The notes: a model not told the origin generated them from the letters alone. Shown: positions 51,453 to 59,053, counted from the first letter of the stretch. The stretch: 64,000 nucleotides of DNA from Bacillota bacterium (GCA_023395555.1 JAEWYQ010000037.1:1-64000), one strand, 5' to 3'. Program-made: numbers and translations.

Positions 51453-51458
51453 CTATTT
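51447..51458. repeat. palindrome AAATAGCTATTT at the convergent cassette junction
   Basis: A perfect 12-base palindrome supplies TAG on the plus strand and TAG on the minus strand exactly where cassettes A and B meet. The identical palindrome is at 57296-57307 between cassettes C and D. Its AAAT-N4-ATTT form matches the core of the 15-bp sites. Confidence 0.6.
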
Positions 51459-51909
51459 ACGGCAACCTATAGACGCCACCCACCCTAATTTCAAAGTTAT
51501 CATTTACGGAGGCCGCATTTAACAGCCCAACGCCTGCGCCTTCCGTGGAAAAATAAGGGGTAATGGTATTTAATCCAGCATTAAAAACGGCAAATAGCTG
51601 CTTGTTAGTACCATAAGTTACCCCTGCTACAGCACCAATGGACACATTGCTTCTTGGCTCGCCTGACATTGTGCTGAAAGGCAGACCGCCAATCAGTATT
51701 GCTCCAGCTACATCATTTTTAGCTGACAACTTTACAAATCCGTCCACGAAACACATTTTACCTATACGATAGTATCTACCCGTCTGAGTCGCATATGTAG
51801 GCGTACCGGCAGTTGTCGAACCAATGACCGTCGGCGTCCATGTACCGCTTTGGATTGATAAATTTTCATTTAGCGAACATAAGTTCGGAACATATGTTTT
51901 TAAACCCAT
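51457..51909 (-). CDS. silent tail-fibre cassette B (reverse orientation)
   Basis: The open frame of 150 codons reads toward the expressed fibre. From the site at 51874 it encodes LNENLSIQSGTWTPTVIGSTTAGT..., a complete alternative receptor-binding head. No ribosome-binding site or tail-attachment N terminus precedes it. Inverting the 780 bp between s1 and s2 would fuse it in frame to the constant N terminus and silence cassette A. Confidence 0.65.
   Translation of the reverse strand: MGLKTYVPNLCSLNENLSIQSGTWTPTVIGSTTAGTPTYATQTGRYYRIGKMCFVDGFVKLSAKNDVAGAILIGGLPFSTMSGEPRSNVSIGAVAGVTYGTNKQLFAVFNAGLNTITPYFSTEGAGVGLLNAASVNDNFEIRVGGVYRLP
51860..51874 (-). repeat. fibre recombination site s2 (minus orientation)
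   Basis: GCTAAATGAAAATTT read on the minus strand, inverted with respect to s1. Confidence 0.65.
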
Positions 51910-51962
51910 TAACCAAAGTCCTTATAAAGGGCTTATTTTTATGTGAAGAAAGGAGGAAATCC

Positions 51963-52514
51963 ATGCCTAACAAAATTAGATTATGTACCGGACAGGAGTT
52001 TGATCTGGTCGGATACGGAATGATGAAAGATGACAACCGCCATGAAATACAGTTTCGGTTTTCGTCTGAAGCAGGAATCGGAGAAGTACAATCTGCTTTT
52101 AAAAATGCTGAAGCAATAGAGCGAATTGAATACTTACTGGCAGACGGGACTATCCGTGAGACCATAACGGATTGTGCTGCTTATCAGTCCATAACGCAGG
52201 ACAGCGAAGGGAAATACATTGTAACGTTGTCCACCGATAAAGTATCGGCAGAGCTGAAATATGCCAAGGAAATGCTACAATCCACGCAAGAGGAGTTAAT
52301 TGTTGCACAGGCTGAGTTGAACGCTGTAAAGGGCGATTTGCAGGCCGCGCAGGTTGATTTACTGACAGCCAATACAGTGCTCAATACCATGCTGACAGAG
52401 GTTATACCTCAAATCATAGAACTTGTTATGCCAGCGGAAGAGCCAGCGGATGAATCCGAAGACAATACCGGAGATGAACCGGAAGAAGATCTGGAAGAGA
52501 TACCCGAAGAATAG
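51963..52514 (+). CDS. phage structural or tail-associated protein with coiled coil
   Basis: A 183-residue protein. The first 95 residues are beta-rich (MPNKIRLCTGQEFDLVGYG), then a coiled coil (LKYAKEMLQSTQEELIVAQAELNAVKGDLQAAQVDLLTANTVL) and an acidic tail. Such proteins follow the fibre in many clostridial prophages. AAAGGAGG precedes the ATG. Function unproven. Confidence 0.6.
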   Translation: MPNKIRLCTGQEFDLVGYGMMKDDNRHEIQFRFSSEAGIGEVQSAFKNAEAIERIEYLLADGTIRETITDCAAYQSITQDSEGKYIVTLSTDKVSAELKYAKEMLQSTQEELIVAQAELNAVKGDLQAAQVDLLTANTVLNTMLTEVIPQIIELVMPAEEPADESEDNTGDEPEEDLEEIPEE

Positions 52515-52528
52515 AAAGGAGAAAGGTG

Positions 52529-52741
52529 ATGCAGATGCAAACTTTTATAGCGAATCAGATCATGTTGGCAAAGGATAACGGAGGAGCAGCGGCAGGGAAA
52601 GACATGTACCGGGCATATTTTGTGAGGAAAGCCGCTAAAATGCTTTATGGTAAATGGCAAGCGGAGGTGGATTTGATTTTAACCACGACTGTGAACCAGA
52701 CCACCGGCGAAACATACGGCGATTGCAGTGTTGCGGAATAG
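52529..52741 (+). CDS. XkdX-position small protein
   Basis: A 70-residue protein (MQTFIANQIMLAKDNGGAAAGKDMYRAYFVRKAAKMLYGKWQAEVDLIL). It has the location and look of the small proteins before holins in Firmicutes phages, but no firm family match. AAAGGAG precedes the ATG. Confidence 0.5.
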   Translation: MQMQTFIANQIMLAKDNGGAAAGKDMYRAYFVRKAAKMLYGKWQAEVDLILTTTVNQTTGETYGDCSVAE

Positions 52742-52774
52742 CTACGAATTTTAAGAAAGGATGGTATACCATGC

Positions 52775-53086
52775 ATGACCATCGGAGTATCAACATTAAT
52801 CTCAATAATCGCACTCTTTGTCACGCTTATATCCGTGGCATTTGCCGTTTATTTCGGCCTAAAAAATGCAAAGAGGAGTGATACATCAGATATTGAACGT
52901 AAGGCCGCAGAAACGGCTACAATCAACGTAAAGCTTGACCAGATCGGCGGAGATGTCCGTGATATTAAATATGATATGACGGCAGTGAAAAGGGATGTGC
53001 AGTCCCTTACGGAAAGAATGATCACAGTGGAACAATCAACCAAGTCCGCCCATCACAGGATTGATGGACTGGAAGGAAAGGAATAA
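52775..53086 (+). CDS. membrane protein of the lysis module
   Basis: A 103-residue protein with one N-terminal transmembrane helix (LISIIALFVTLISVAFAVYFGL) and a cytoplasmic coiled coil (DQIGGDVRDIKYDMTAVKRDVQSLTERM). This resembles XhlA/BhlA-type lysis accessories. It lies directly before the holin. Confidence 0.65.
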   Translation: MTIGVSTLISIIALFVTLISVAFAVYFGLKNAKRSDTSDIERKAAETATINVKLDQIGGDVRDIKYDMTAVKRDVQSLTERMITVEQSTKSAHHRIDGLEGKE

Positions 53087-53095
53087 GGTGAAGTT

Positions 53096-53293
53096 ATGAA
53101 TAAGAAATGGTTAAAGGCGGCAGGAATAAGGGCATTAAAAACCGTAGCGCAAACGGCGGTATCAATGGTAACAGTCGGCCAGGCAGTGATTGATATCAAC
53201 TGGATTAACGTATTGTCCGTATCTGTGGCGGCAGGGATTATTTCTCTGCTTACCTCTCTGGCAGGGCTGCCGGAAGTAGGTGATGACGAATGA
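53096..53293 (+). CDS. holin (r1t/phiLC3-like)
   Basis: A 65-residue protein with two hydrophobic segments (TAVSMVTVGQAVI..., INVLSVSVAAGIISLLTSLAGL) and the N-terminal NKKWLKAAGIRALKT typical of r1t-type holins. It permeabilises the membrane for lysis. The stop overlaps the amidase start (ATGA). Confidence 0.8.
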   Translation: MNKKWLKAAGIRALKTVAQTAVSMVTVGQAVIDINWINVLSVSVAAGIISLLTSLAGLPEVGDDE

Positions 53294-54096
53294 ACATAGT
53301 CAAAAACTTTATGGCCCGGAACCGGTGTTATACCAATCCGGTAAAGATAAAAATTGAAAAGCTGGTGCTGCACTCCTTAGGCGTGGCTCAGCCGAATGCA
53401 AATGTCTTGATCCGGTCCTGGGACACAGCGGAAGCAGGGGTATCCATCCATGCGTTTATCATGGACAACCAGATTATCCAGACACTTCCGTGGAACTATA
53501 AGGCGTGGCACATCGGCAGTGGCAGCAAAGGATCATACAACAACTGCTCCATTGGGGTAGAGATATGTGAGCCTGCAGGACACAAGTACAACGGCGGGGC
53601 TATGATCGGATATGATATAGTCAAAAATGCTGAGTACTTTGCCGCAGTCTACAAAAATGCCGTGGAACTCTTTGCGTACCTTTGTAAGGAGTACAAGCTT
53701 GATCCGCTCAAGGACATCCTATGTCATAGCGAGGTTTACAAATTGGGATACGGATCCAATCATGCGGATGTAATGCACTGGTTCCCGAAGCACGGCAAGT
53801 CAATGGACACCTTCCGGGCAGATGTCAAGGCTCTCTTGGATAAGCCATCCATCCCGGCAAAGGCCATCACCCCTGCATCGTCCAAGGAAAACATTAAATG
53901 GGCACAGGAGCGGCTTAATGCCGTTATCCCTGCCTGGCTGCCTAAATTGAACGTAGACGGCTCCTATGGGGCGAAGACGCGCATTGCAGTGCTGGTCTAT
54001 TGGGATCTGCTGGGATGGGGCAAGCATATGCAGGATGATGGAACCAAGATAGGCACAGCTACACGGGAGGCTCTGGCTGTAGGGCGGGTAAGATAG
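53290..54096 (+). CDS. endolysin: N-acetylmuramoyl-L-alanine amidase
   Basis: A 268-residue enzyme with an Amidase_2/PGRP-type zinc domain (residues about 15-170). Key parts are LVLHSLG, AFIMDNQIIQTLPWNYKAWHIG, CSIGVEICEP and the H...H...C pattern ending DILCHSEVYKLGYGSNHADVMHWF. A C-terminal region (about 195-265) resembles a peptidoglycan-binding domain (ENIKWAQERLNAVIPAWLPKLNVDGSYGAKTRIAVLVYW). It cleaves the glycan-peptide bond. Coupled to the holin. Confidence 0.9.
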   Translation: MNIVKNFMARNRCYTNPVKIKIEKLVLHSLGVAQPNANVLIRSWDTAEAGVSIHAFIMDNQIIQTLPWNYKAWHIGSGSKGSYNNCSIGVEICEPAGHKYNGGAMIGYDIVKNAEYFAAVYKNAVELFAYLCKEYKLDPLKDILCHSEVYKLGYGSNHADVMHWFPKHGKSMDTFRADVKALLDKPSIPAKAITPASSKENIKWAQERLNAVIPAWLPKLNVDGSYGAKTRIAVLVYWDLLGWGKHMQDDGTKIGTATREALAVGRVR

Positions 54097-54110
54097 TTAA
54101 ATATAAAGAT

Positions 54111-54134
54111 ACCCCGGTCAGCAATGACCGGGGT
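54111..54134. terminator. terminator hairpin ending the late operon
   Basis: ACCCCGGTCA pairs perfectly with TGACCGGGGT over GCAA. It lies between the amidase and a convergent gene. Confidence 0.75.
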
Positions 54135-54155
54135 GAAATATTACTCTGCCCAATC

Positions 54156-54611
54156 CTATTCACCTATATACCAAACCCTAATATGATTATCGTTATAATC
54201 ATTTATAGTTTTTAACACAGTTCCATTCTTGCTATCACATTCCCATGTGACAGTAATCTCTGGATTATTAGGGTTTTTACTTTTAAAAATCCATTTATTT
54301 TTCCCCGTGAAAGTGGTATATACCATAGAGTTGTGACCGTCTATGTTGCACAATTCTATGTCTGCATCGGGATTAATGTTTAAAATGACTTTATACATTG
54401 ACTCAAGATAGGGATGTACGCCACAATAATATAAAAATGCATCATCTATACTCATAGGCACTAACAAATTCAAATCAGTATTTTCATCTGATCTGATTTT
54501 ATTTATTCTTAATTCTTCTGTTTTAATCAGTACATCTGAGAAACTAAATGACAGTGTACTTAATTCGTCAAAAGCCTCCTCTAAATTATTAAACAATTTT
54601 ATAAATTTCAT
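54156..54611 (-). CDS. hypothetical protein, possible lysogenic-conversion gene
   Basis: A 151-residue acidic soluble protein starting MKFIKLFNNLEEAFDELS, with a beta-rich C-terminal half (SKNPNNPEITVTWECDSKNGTVLKTI). Not recognised. It is transcribed opposite to the lysis genes, the typical place for a gene expressed from the prophage. AAGGAAGG precedes the ATG. Confidence 0.55.
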   Translation of the reverse strand: MKFIKLFNNLEEAFDELSTLSFSFSDVLIKTEELRINKIRSDENTDLNLLVPMSIDDAFLYYCGVHPYLESMYKVILNINPDADIELCNIDGHNSMVYTTFTGKNKWIFKSKNPNNPEITVTWECDSKNGTVLKTINDYNDNHIRVWYIGE

Positions 54612-54758
54612 ATTTTTCCTTCCTGCCTATATGGCGGTGTATAAAATCTTAAATGGCATATTGATTGTATCTTACCATTTCTTACAAATTATATCAATTA
54701 TTTTAAATTATCAATGTACAATCTATAATAAAAGTGGCGGCGATTATCCACTATGCCG

Positions 54759-54820
54759 ACGGGTTCCCGTGACCTCCCCGGTTAACACTGGGGAGTGTTT
54801 CGGCCTGTACCCGGCAGGCC
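54759..54820. other. GC-rich island with three short hairpins
   Basis: ACGGG/CCCGT, CCTCCCC with GGGGAG (or ACACT/AGTGT), and GGCCTG/CAGGCC follow each other in 60 bases of the 270-base gap between the recombinase stop and the preceding gene's start. It is either the leader RNA of the 54.2-kb gene or a relic of the recombinase 3' end. Confidence 0.4.
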
Positions 54821-54882
54821 ATCATCAGACGGGGTTATCCAGTAATGTATACCTGCGCTGGCCCATCGTGTCAAGTCATTAC

Positions 54883-55740
54883 CTATGGTATCAGTTTTAG
54901 TGCATGTAGCCTTGGTCTTCCAGATGCAACTCCTCTGTCCATCATAATCTGCTGCACTCTGTTATACTTACTAACGGGTATTATTGCAGGATGAGCACCC
55001 TTATAGAGTTTGCCGTTAAATAAGTTGTATCCGCAGTAAATAGGTCTGGTTAATATCCTGTGTATGCTTTCGTGTCTTGGAGGCTTTCCGCGTTTGCCGG
55101 TAAAACCGCGCTCCTTGCATACAACCAATACTTTTGATATAGTCTTATACTTTAAGTAACTATCGTAAACAAAACGGACATATTCGGCTTCTTTTTCATT
55201 TATAACTAAATTGTCTTTGTCTACAATATCATATCCCACAACTTCATTGCATGTACGCTTTCCTTGTCTTGCCCGCTCCTCCATACCTAGTTTTACATTT
55301 TCGCTTATCACCTCCCGGTCAAACTGGGCAACGGCTCCCAACATTGCCCTGACCATGCGGCCGGATGGAGTTTTACTGTCAAAGGCCTCGGTATAGCTGG
55401 ACAAGTATACTCCATATGATTCGAGATCGTCACAAACAGTTGTTAAATCAGAGAGCTTGCGGGTAAAGCGGGTAAGTTTCCAGACCAGGATAGTATTAAA
55501 TTTCTTTTGCCGGGCATCGGATAATAGGCTTAACATACCAGGTCTATGCTTAATATCTTTTGCGGAAATTCCCTCGTCTGCATATATTTTATAGACGGTA
55601 TACCCGCGTAGCTTGCAATAATCAAGCAACACTTTTTCCTGGGCATCAAGGGAATAACCTTCTCTTGCCTGCTCCTCGGATGATACTCTTTTATATATAG
55701 CGACAACGGTATTATTTTCGTCAGTATTATATATATCCAT
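54883..55740 (-). CDS. short serine recombinase, putative tail-fibre invertase
   Basis: A 285-residue serine recombinase. The resolvase domain (1-150) has the nucleophile in AIYKRVSSEEQ and the ASLDAQ-like and KLTRFTR segments. The Recombinase domain (about 160-270) includes GKRGKPPRHESIHRILTRPIYCGY. It stops about 175-260 residues short of typical large serine integrases, lacking the zinc ribbon and coiled coil that control integration direction. Its place between two inverted pairs of fibre cassettes suggests it performs inversion. It could instead be a truncated integrase. Confidence 0.72.
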   Translation of the reverse strand: MDIYNTDENNTVVAIYKRVSSEEQAREGYSLDAQEKVLLDYCKLRGYTVYKIYADEGISAKDIKHRPGMLSLLSDARQKKFNTILVWKLTRFTRKLSDLTTVCDDLESYGVYLSSYTEAFDSKTPSGRMVRAMLGAVAQFDREVISENVKLGMEERARQGKRTCNEVVGYDIVDKDNLVINEKEAEYVRFVYDSYLKYKTISKVLVVCKERGFTGKRGKPPRHESIHRILTRPIYCGYNLFNGKLYKGAHPAIIPVSKYNRVQQIMMDRGVASGRPRLHALKLIP

Positions 55741-55831
55741 AAAACTCCTTTACAAGTTATTGATAATATGGTAATATCATCTTGTCGATAAGTATATCGT
55801 GGATTGAGAAAAACCAATATTATCATAATTA

Positions 55832-55861
55832 AAATAGAACTGCCTTAAGGCAGTTCTATTT
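55832..55861. terminator. 30-base perfect palindrome, bidirectional terminator
   Basis: AAATAGAACTGCC and its exact complement surround TTAA. On the minus strand T residues follow, so it ends the 55.9-kb gene before the recombinase. Confidence 0.7.
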
Positions 55862-56164
55862 GTTTGCCTCGCTTAACACTTCGATCAATTGTTTTTTGGT
55901 AATAGGCAGAAACTCACCATTCACATACTGGACATAATCAAATTCAGTATTATTTCCACGATAATCCTTTTGACCATACGCATATACCTGGTTTTCGATG
56001 GGAGAAACGACATATAACTGCCCTGCCTCACCCTTATTATATGCACCGGTATATCCGCCAACTTTCTGGCTGAAATCGATCTTTGCGTCCTTTCCAACGA
56101 TAGCAATCCACGGATTTCCATACCTTCTCTGATTAAAACACTCATAATCTTTAACAACCTTCAT
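55856..56164 (-). CDS. hypothetical phage protein
   Basis: A 102-residue protein (MKVVKDYECFNQRRYGNPWIAIVGKDAKIDFSQKVGGYTGAYNKGEAGQLYVV...). Its beta-rich, glycine-containing pattern recurs in clostridial prophages as I remember it, but no function is known. Its 3' end forms half of the palindromic terminator. Confidence 0.55.
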   Translation of the reverse strand: MKVVKDYECFNQRRYGNPWIAIVGKDAKIDFSQKVGGYTGAYNKGEAGQLYVVSPIENQVYAYGQKDYRGNNTEFDYVQYVNGEFLPITKKQLIEVLSEANK

Positions 56165-56225
56165 TTTACTTTACCTTTTCGGCTATTTATTTTATAATAG
56201 CCTTACCTTTCTTTTTTTGATGGGT

Positions 56226-56267
56226 GCGGCTCCGATTGGCTTGGTAGGCTTGGGGCCGCTTTTTTTT
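56226..56267 (+). terminator. plus-strand intrinsic terminator
   Basis: GCGGCTCC pairs with GGGGCCGC and eight T follow. A smaller hairpin, GGCTATT/AATAGCC, lies just before it. It insulates the XRE gene from upstream transcription. Confidence 0.75.
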
Positions 56268-56288
56268 ATCTGTTCCTTATGAGACTAT

Positions 56289-56392
56289 ATTACACCATAT
56301 ACGGTGTAATTGCAATATGTATAATGCACAAAGATTTACACCATTATTAGTGCAATATATACATTGATTATGGTGTAATTATGTGATATAAT
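56289..56392 (+). promoter_or_regulatory. promoter and ATTACACC/GGTGTAAT operators of the XRE gene
   Basis: ATTACACC-ATATAC-GGTGTAAT is a perfect dyad (56289-56310). Half sites recur as TTTACACC (near 56336) and GGTGTAAT (56372). The promoter is TTGATT (56364), 17 bases, TATAAT (56387), with the last half site in the spacer, suggesting autoregulation. Confidence 0.65.
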
Positions 56393-56418
56393 CTATTTGG
56401 TATATGGAGGGCCGTAAA

Positions 56419-56769
56419 ATGATTATATATAAGGACATTATAGAAAAATTAAAGGATGCAGGATACAACACAAATAGATTAAGAAAAGAAAAGCTTTTAT
56501 CTGAATCGGTGTTGCAAGCAATAAGAGAAGGGCGGTCAATTACAACCACGTCAATCAATGAAATTTGTGAAATACTAAAGTGTCAGCCTGGCGACATCCT
56601 CGAATACACGGATAAACCAGGAATTATTGAAATTGCCGAAGAGGAGAGATATGGCCTCATGCTCCGTTATATAGGAAATGGATGGAAAATAGATGGACAT
56701 AGCGAAGTGTACCCCACATTCGTCAAGGCGGAGAAAGCATCTGAGAAAATATCAAAAGAGGCCCGGTAA
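56419..56769 (+). CDS. XRE-family HTH regulator
   Basis: A 116-residue protein. Residues 1-62 are a Cro/CI-type HTH of the YozG kind (IIEKLKDAGYNTNRLRKEKLLSESVLQAIREGRSITTTSINEICEILKCQPGDILEY). The C-terminal 50 residues are a small extra domain. It sits alone between the recombinase block and the silent fibre cassettes and may control one of them. The ATG after GGAGGG is used. Confidence 0.75.
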   Translation: MIIYKDIIEKLKDAGYNTNRLRKEKLLSESVLQAIREGRSITTTSINEICEILKCQPGDILEYTDKPGIIEIAEEERYGLMLRYIGNGWKIDGHSEVYPTFVKAEKASEKISKEAR

Positions 56770-56824
56770 TATGCCGGGCTGTTTTAATGCAAAAGAAAAC
56801 CCCGCATCAAGCGGGGCCCTCTTT
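56761..56824 (+). terminator. two consecutive terminator hairpins
   Basis: GCCCGG/CCGGGC followed by TGTTTTA spans the XRE stop codon, and CCCCGC/GCGGGG follows at 56800-56816. They insulate the silent fibre cassettes from transcription. Confidence 0.75.
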
Positions 56825-56952
56825 GTATATTCTTATATCAGTTGATTTATTGTATCATATATGGATACATCTGTAAATATGACAAAATGGAGAAAAATAA
56901 GAAGAAATATGTAAATAATGACTAAACACTGAGAATAAAGCAGAACATACAT

Positions 56953-57299
56953 TCGCTAAATGAAAATTTGAATTGGCAAGCACAGCAAGCGGCCGCATTG
57001 CAAAATAGTTGGTCCGGAGCTTTATATTATCGAAAAAATGGCTTAAATCAGCTCTGGATAAAAGGCAGTCTTACAGCGGGAACGATAACTGCGGGCACAG
57101 TCATAGCGACTTTGCCAGAGGGGTATAGGCCGTCAATCATCACTCCGGTCAATGCATACGCTTCTGGCGGCGGCAATCTGGGCAGCGTTATAGGAATATT
57201 TATGAGTAATACAGGGGCGTTTGCCATAAGGGATCTGTATGGTAAAATTGCAACCGGAAATACGCTGGAGATAAACACTGTAATACAAATGGGATAAAT
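56953..57299 (+). CDS. silent tail-fibre cassette C
   Basis: The open frame begins at the recombination site with SLNENLNWQAQQAAALQNSW and continues as a beta-rich receptor-binding head (NGLNQLWIKGSLTAGTITAGTVIATLPEGYRPS...) to a TAA inside the palindrome. No start codon with ribosome-binding site precedes it, and two terminators lie upstream. The domain type matches cassette A (NSW..., LP.GY.P). It is probably a promoterless donor for the fibre gene. Confidence 0.6.
56955..56969 (+). repeat. fibre recombination site s3 (plus orientation)
   Basis: GCTAAATGAAAATTT, in direct orientation to s1 and inverted to s2 and s4. The flanks (AACATACATTC) also resemble those at s2. Confidence 0.65.
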
Positions 57300-57307
57300 A
57301 GCTATTT
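57296..57307. repeat. palindrome AAATAGCTATTT between cassettes C and D
   Basis: Identical to the palindrome between cassettes A and B at 51447-51458, again exactly at the convergent ends. Confidence 0.6.
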
Positions 57308-57596
57308 AAGCAAGTTTCATGACAACATAATAAAAATAGCCAGTCCCAGTAATCGTAAGCACTGAATTGTTACGGGTTATAGTTAGATAGGTGTCTGCTT
57401 CGGAAACAGCATTATAACCCAATATATTAGTACCATTTGAAAACATTAGATAAATACCGGACTTACCAGCGGCTGTTGACGATGCGCAAACTAGCATATA
57501 TAACCCAGCAGGCAATGTAATATTTACTGTACCTGGTGGTATAATCTCGCTTTTCACTACTTTTAGCCCGAACAAATTTTCATTTAGCAAACACAT
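57306..57596 (-). CDS. silent tail-fibre cassette D (reverse orientation)
   Basis: A 96-codon frame reading CLLNENLFGLKVVKSEIIPPGTVNITLPAGLYMLVCASSTAAG..., facing cassette C. It starts at the site at 57588 with the shared LNEN motif. Unlike cassettes A and C its head is a different, shorter beta-rich fold. It lacks a credible ribosome-binding site, so it is probably a donor cassette. Confidence 0.6.
   Translation of the reverse strand: MCLLNENLFGLKVVKSEIIPPGTVNITLPAGLYMLVCASSTAAGKSGIYLMFSNGTNILGYNAVSEADTYLTITRNNSVLTITGTGYFYYVVMKLA
57574..57588 (-). repeat. fibre recombination site s4 (minus orientation)
   Basis: GCTAAATGAAAATTT on the minus strand, inverted relative to s1 and s3. Confidence 0.65.
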
Positions 57597-57660
57597 GTTT
57601 GCAAAATATAATCTTAATAATAAAACCCCTCAATGCTTAAGCAAAGAGGGGGAAACTGAT

Positions 57661-58254
57661 TTACTTGATTCGCTTTAAATCAACTGTCATGCTAGAATCT
57701 ATTACAATGTATTGATCTTTCTTTAATTTCATATTTTTATAGACATTGGAGAAATTACTGTCTTTGGATGAGTTTAATAACGCTCCCTGTGTCTTGTACT
57801 TGCCATCCTCATATTCTTTTTCGGAAGCGTATACCTCAAAAGAGCCATAACCATTTGTTGCAGTAATTGTATATGTTCCGGCAGGAATATCCTCACCAAC
57901 AATATACTCTCCACTGGTATATTCAACGGTTTCCCCCACGGCAATACTGGCATTTTTGCTATTCACCACATACACGGAGCATGTGTAATTCTTGCCATCA
58001 ACTGTTGCTGTTACTTCAGCGGTTCCGGCCTTGACTGCGGTCACAACCCCTTTAGAGTTGACTGTTACAATGGCCTCCTTTGAGCTTGTCCATTTGACTT
58101 TGCTTTCTGTGCCGGTGATTTTCAGTGTGAGTGTCGCATCCACTTCCAAGGTGGCTTTTGATTTGCTGATCTTAGCTGCAGCAGAAGCCGGTTGTGATGG
58201 AAACATGGACAGTAATACCGTAACAATTAACAATAATGACATAAGTTTTTTCAT
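57661..58254 (-). CDS. secreted Big2-domain protein
   Basis: A 197-residue protein with a signal peptide (KKLMSLLLIVTVLLSMFPSQPASA). One Big2 domain (about 27-95: KVKWTSSKEAIVTVNSKGVVTAVKAGTAEVTATV) is followed by a C-terminal domain with EYIVGEDIPAGTYTITATNGYG, a motif seen in other clostridial surface proteins. It is exported from the lysogen and may alter the cell surface, for example against superinfection; this is inference. GGAGG precedes the ATG. Confidence 0.72.
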   Translation of the reverse strand: MKKLMSLLLIVTVLLSMFPSQPASAAAKISKSKATLEVDATLTLKITGTESKVKWTSSKEAIVTVNSKGVVTAVKAGTAEVTATVDGKNYTCSVYVVNSKNASIAVGETVEYTSGEYIVGEDIPAGTYTITATNGYGSFEVYASEKEYEDGKYKTQGALLNSSKDSNFSNVYKNMKLKKDQYIVIDSSMTVDLKRIK

Positions 58255-58360
58255 TGTAATAACCTCCTTTGTTTAAGCACGATGATATTGATCTTAAATC
58301 TTCTTACAAGGAAATTATGGATGATTTAGATATATATGTCAATATGTAAATGAAAGTTGT

Positions 58361-59053
58361 TTATAATCCACCATACAGCCAATTGTTTTCTGCTGCTATC
58401 AAATCACGGTCTGCTCCAAAGTTTATAAATGCAACCTTATTGCATTTTTCGCTTTTACATGTTTCATACGGTGAATTATATATTACCGCGCTGCAGTCAT
58501 TACATTTTCTTATGCTATATACGAAGCAATCTTGTTTTTCATTATAGAAATGCTGATACATAGCCTTATCAAAGTCGTTCATTTTATGGTATACCGTCCA
58601 ACGATGCCAGCGCCGGTAGTCATTGAATGCGTACAGTGCCGCTTCATGTGACATATTGAATAACTTTGCAACATCATTTTGGTTTTTGCATCCAGCATAG
58701 TGAATAGCCATCCTTGGAGCAAGAAAATAACTTGCAAAACAGTCAGCTTCATCTTCCTGCTCCTGGGTTCGCGGCAAACTGTGATGAAGTGCTATATGCC
58801 CTATTTCATGAGCCAACGAAAATCTAATTCGTCCGATAGACTTCGTATCATTATAATAAACTTTCTTTTTAAGAGAAAATGCATCACTGGTATAAGTAAG
58901 GCACATTTTATATTTAGCTGGTTTTTGTTGTGCGTAAGTCTCAACTTTCATACCGTAAGACTGTAATATTTCCATGCAATCAACAGGAAATGATTTGATC
59001 CCGAATTTCTGATAAACACTTAATGTCGCTAATTTAATTTTTTCATAGTCCAT
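58361..59053 (-). CDS. ImmA/IrrE-family metallopeptidase
   Basis: A 230-residue protein with the zinc motif FSLAHEIGHIALHH (residues about 78-91) and EQEDEADCFASYFLAP downstream, the third ligand region. The C terminus has CNDC...CKSEKC, perhaps a zinc knuckle. Relatives cleave the prophage repressor on SOS or peptide signals, as ImmA does to ImmR in ICEBs1. The repressor gene lies immediately upstream in the same operon. Confidence 0.85.
   Translation of the reverse strand: MDYEKIKLATLSVYQKFGIKSFPVDCMEILQSYGMKVETYAQQKPAKYKMCLTYTSDAFSLKKKVYYNDTKSIGRIRFSLAHEIGHIALHHSLPRTQEQEDEADCFASYFLAPRMAIHYAGCKNQNDVAKLFNMSHEAALYAFNDYRRWHRWTVYHKMNDFDKAMYQHFYNEKQDCFVYSIRKCNDCSAVIYNSPYETCKSEKCNKVAFINFGADRDLIAAENNWLYGGL

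Noticed and set aside
54631..54900. An 89-codon plus-strand ORF beside the recombinase
   Set aside because: No ribosome-binding site, unusual composition, and it covers a run of hairpins and the end of the recombinase gene.
54883..55740. Integrase of the prophage
   Set aside because: It is not near a border, is much shorter than large serine integrases and lies between invertible cassettes. Left as a less likely alternative.
51095..57588. Diversity-generating retroelement as the source of fibre variation
   Set aside because: No reverse transcriptase and no template/variable repeat pair with adenine-specific differences are seen. Inverted cassettes explain the locus better.
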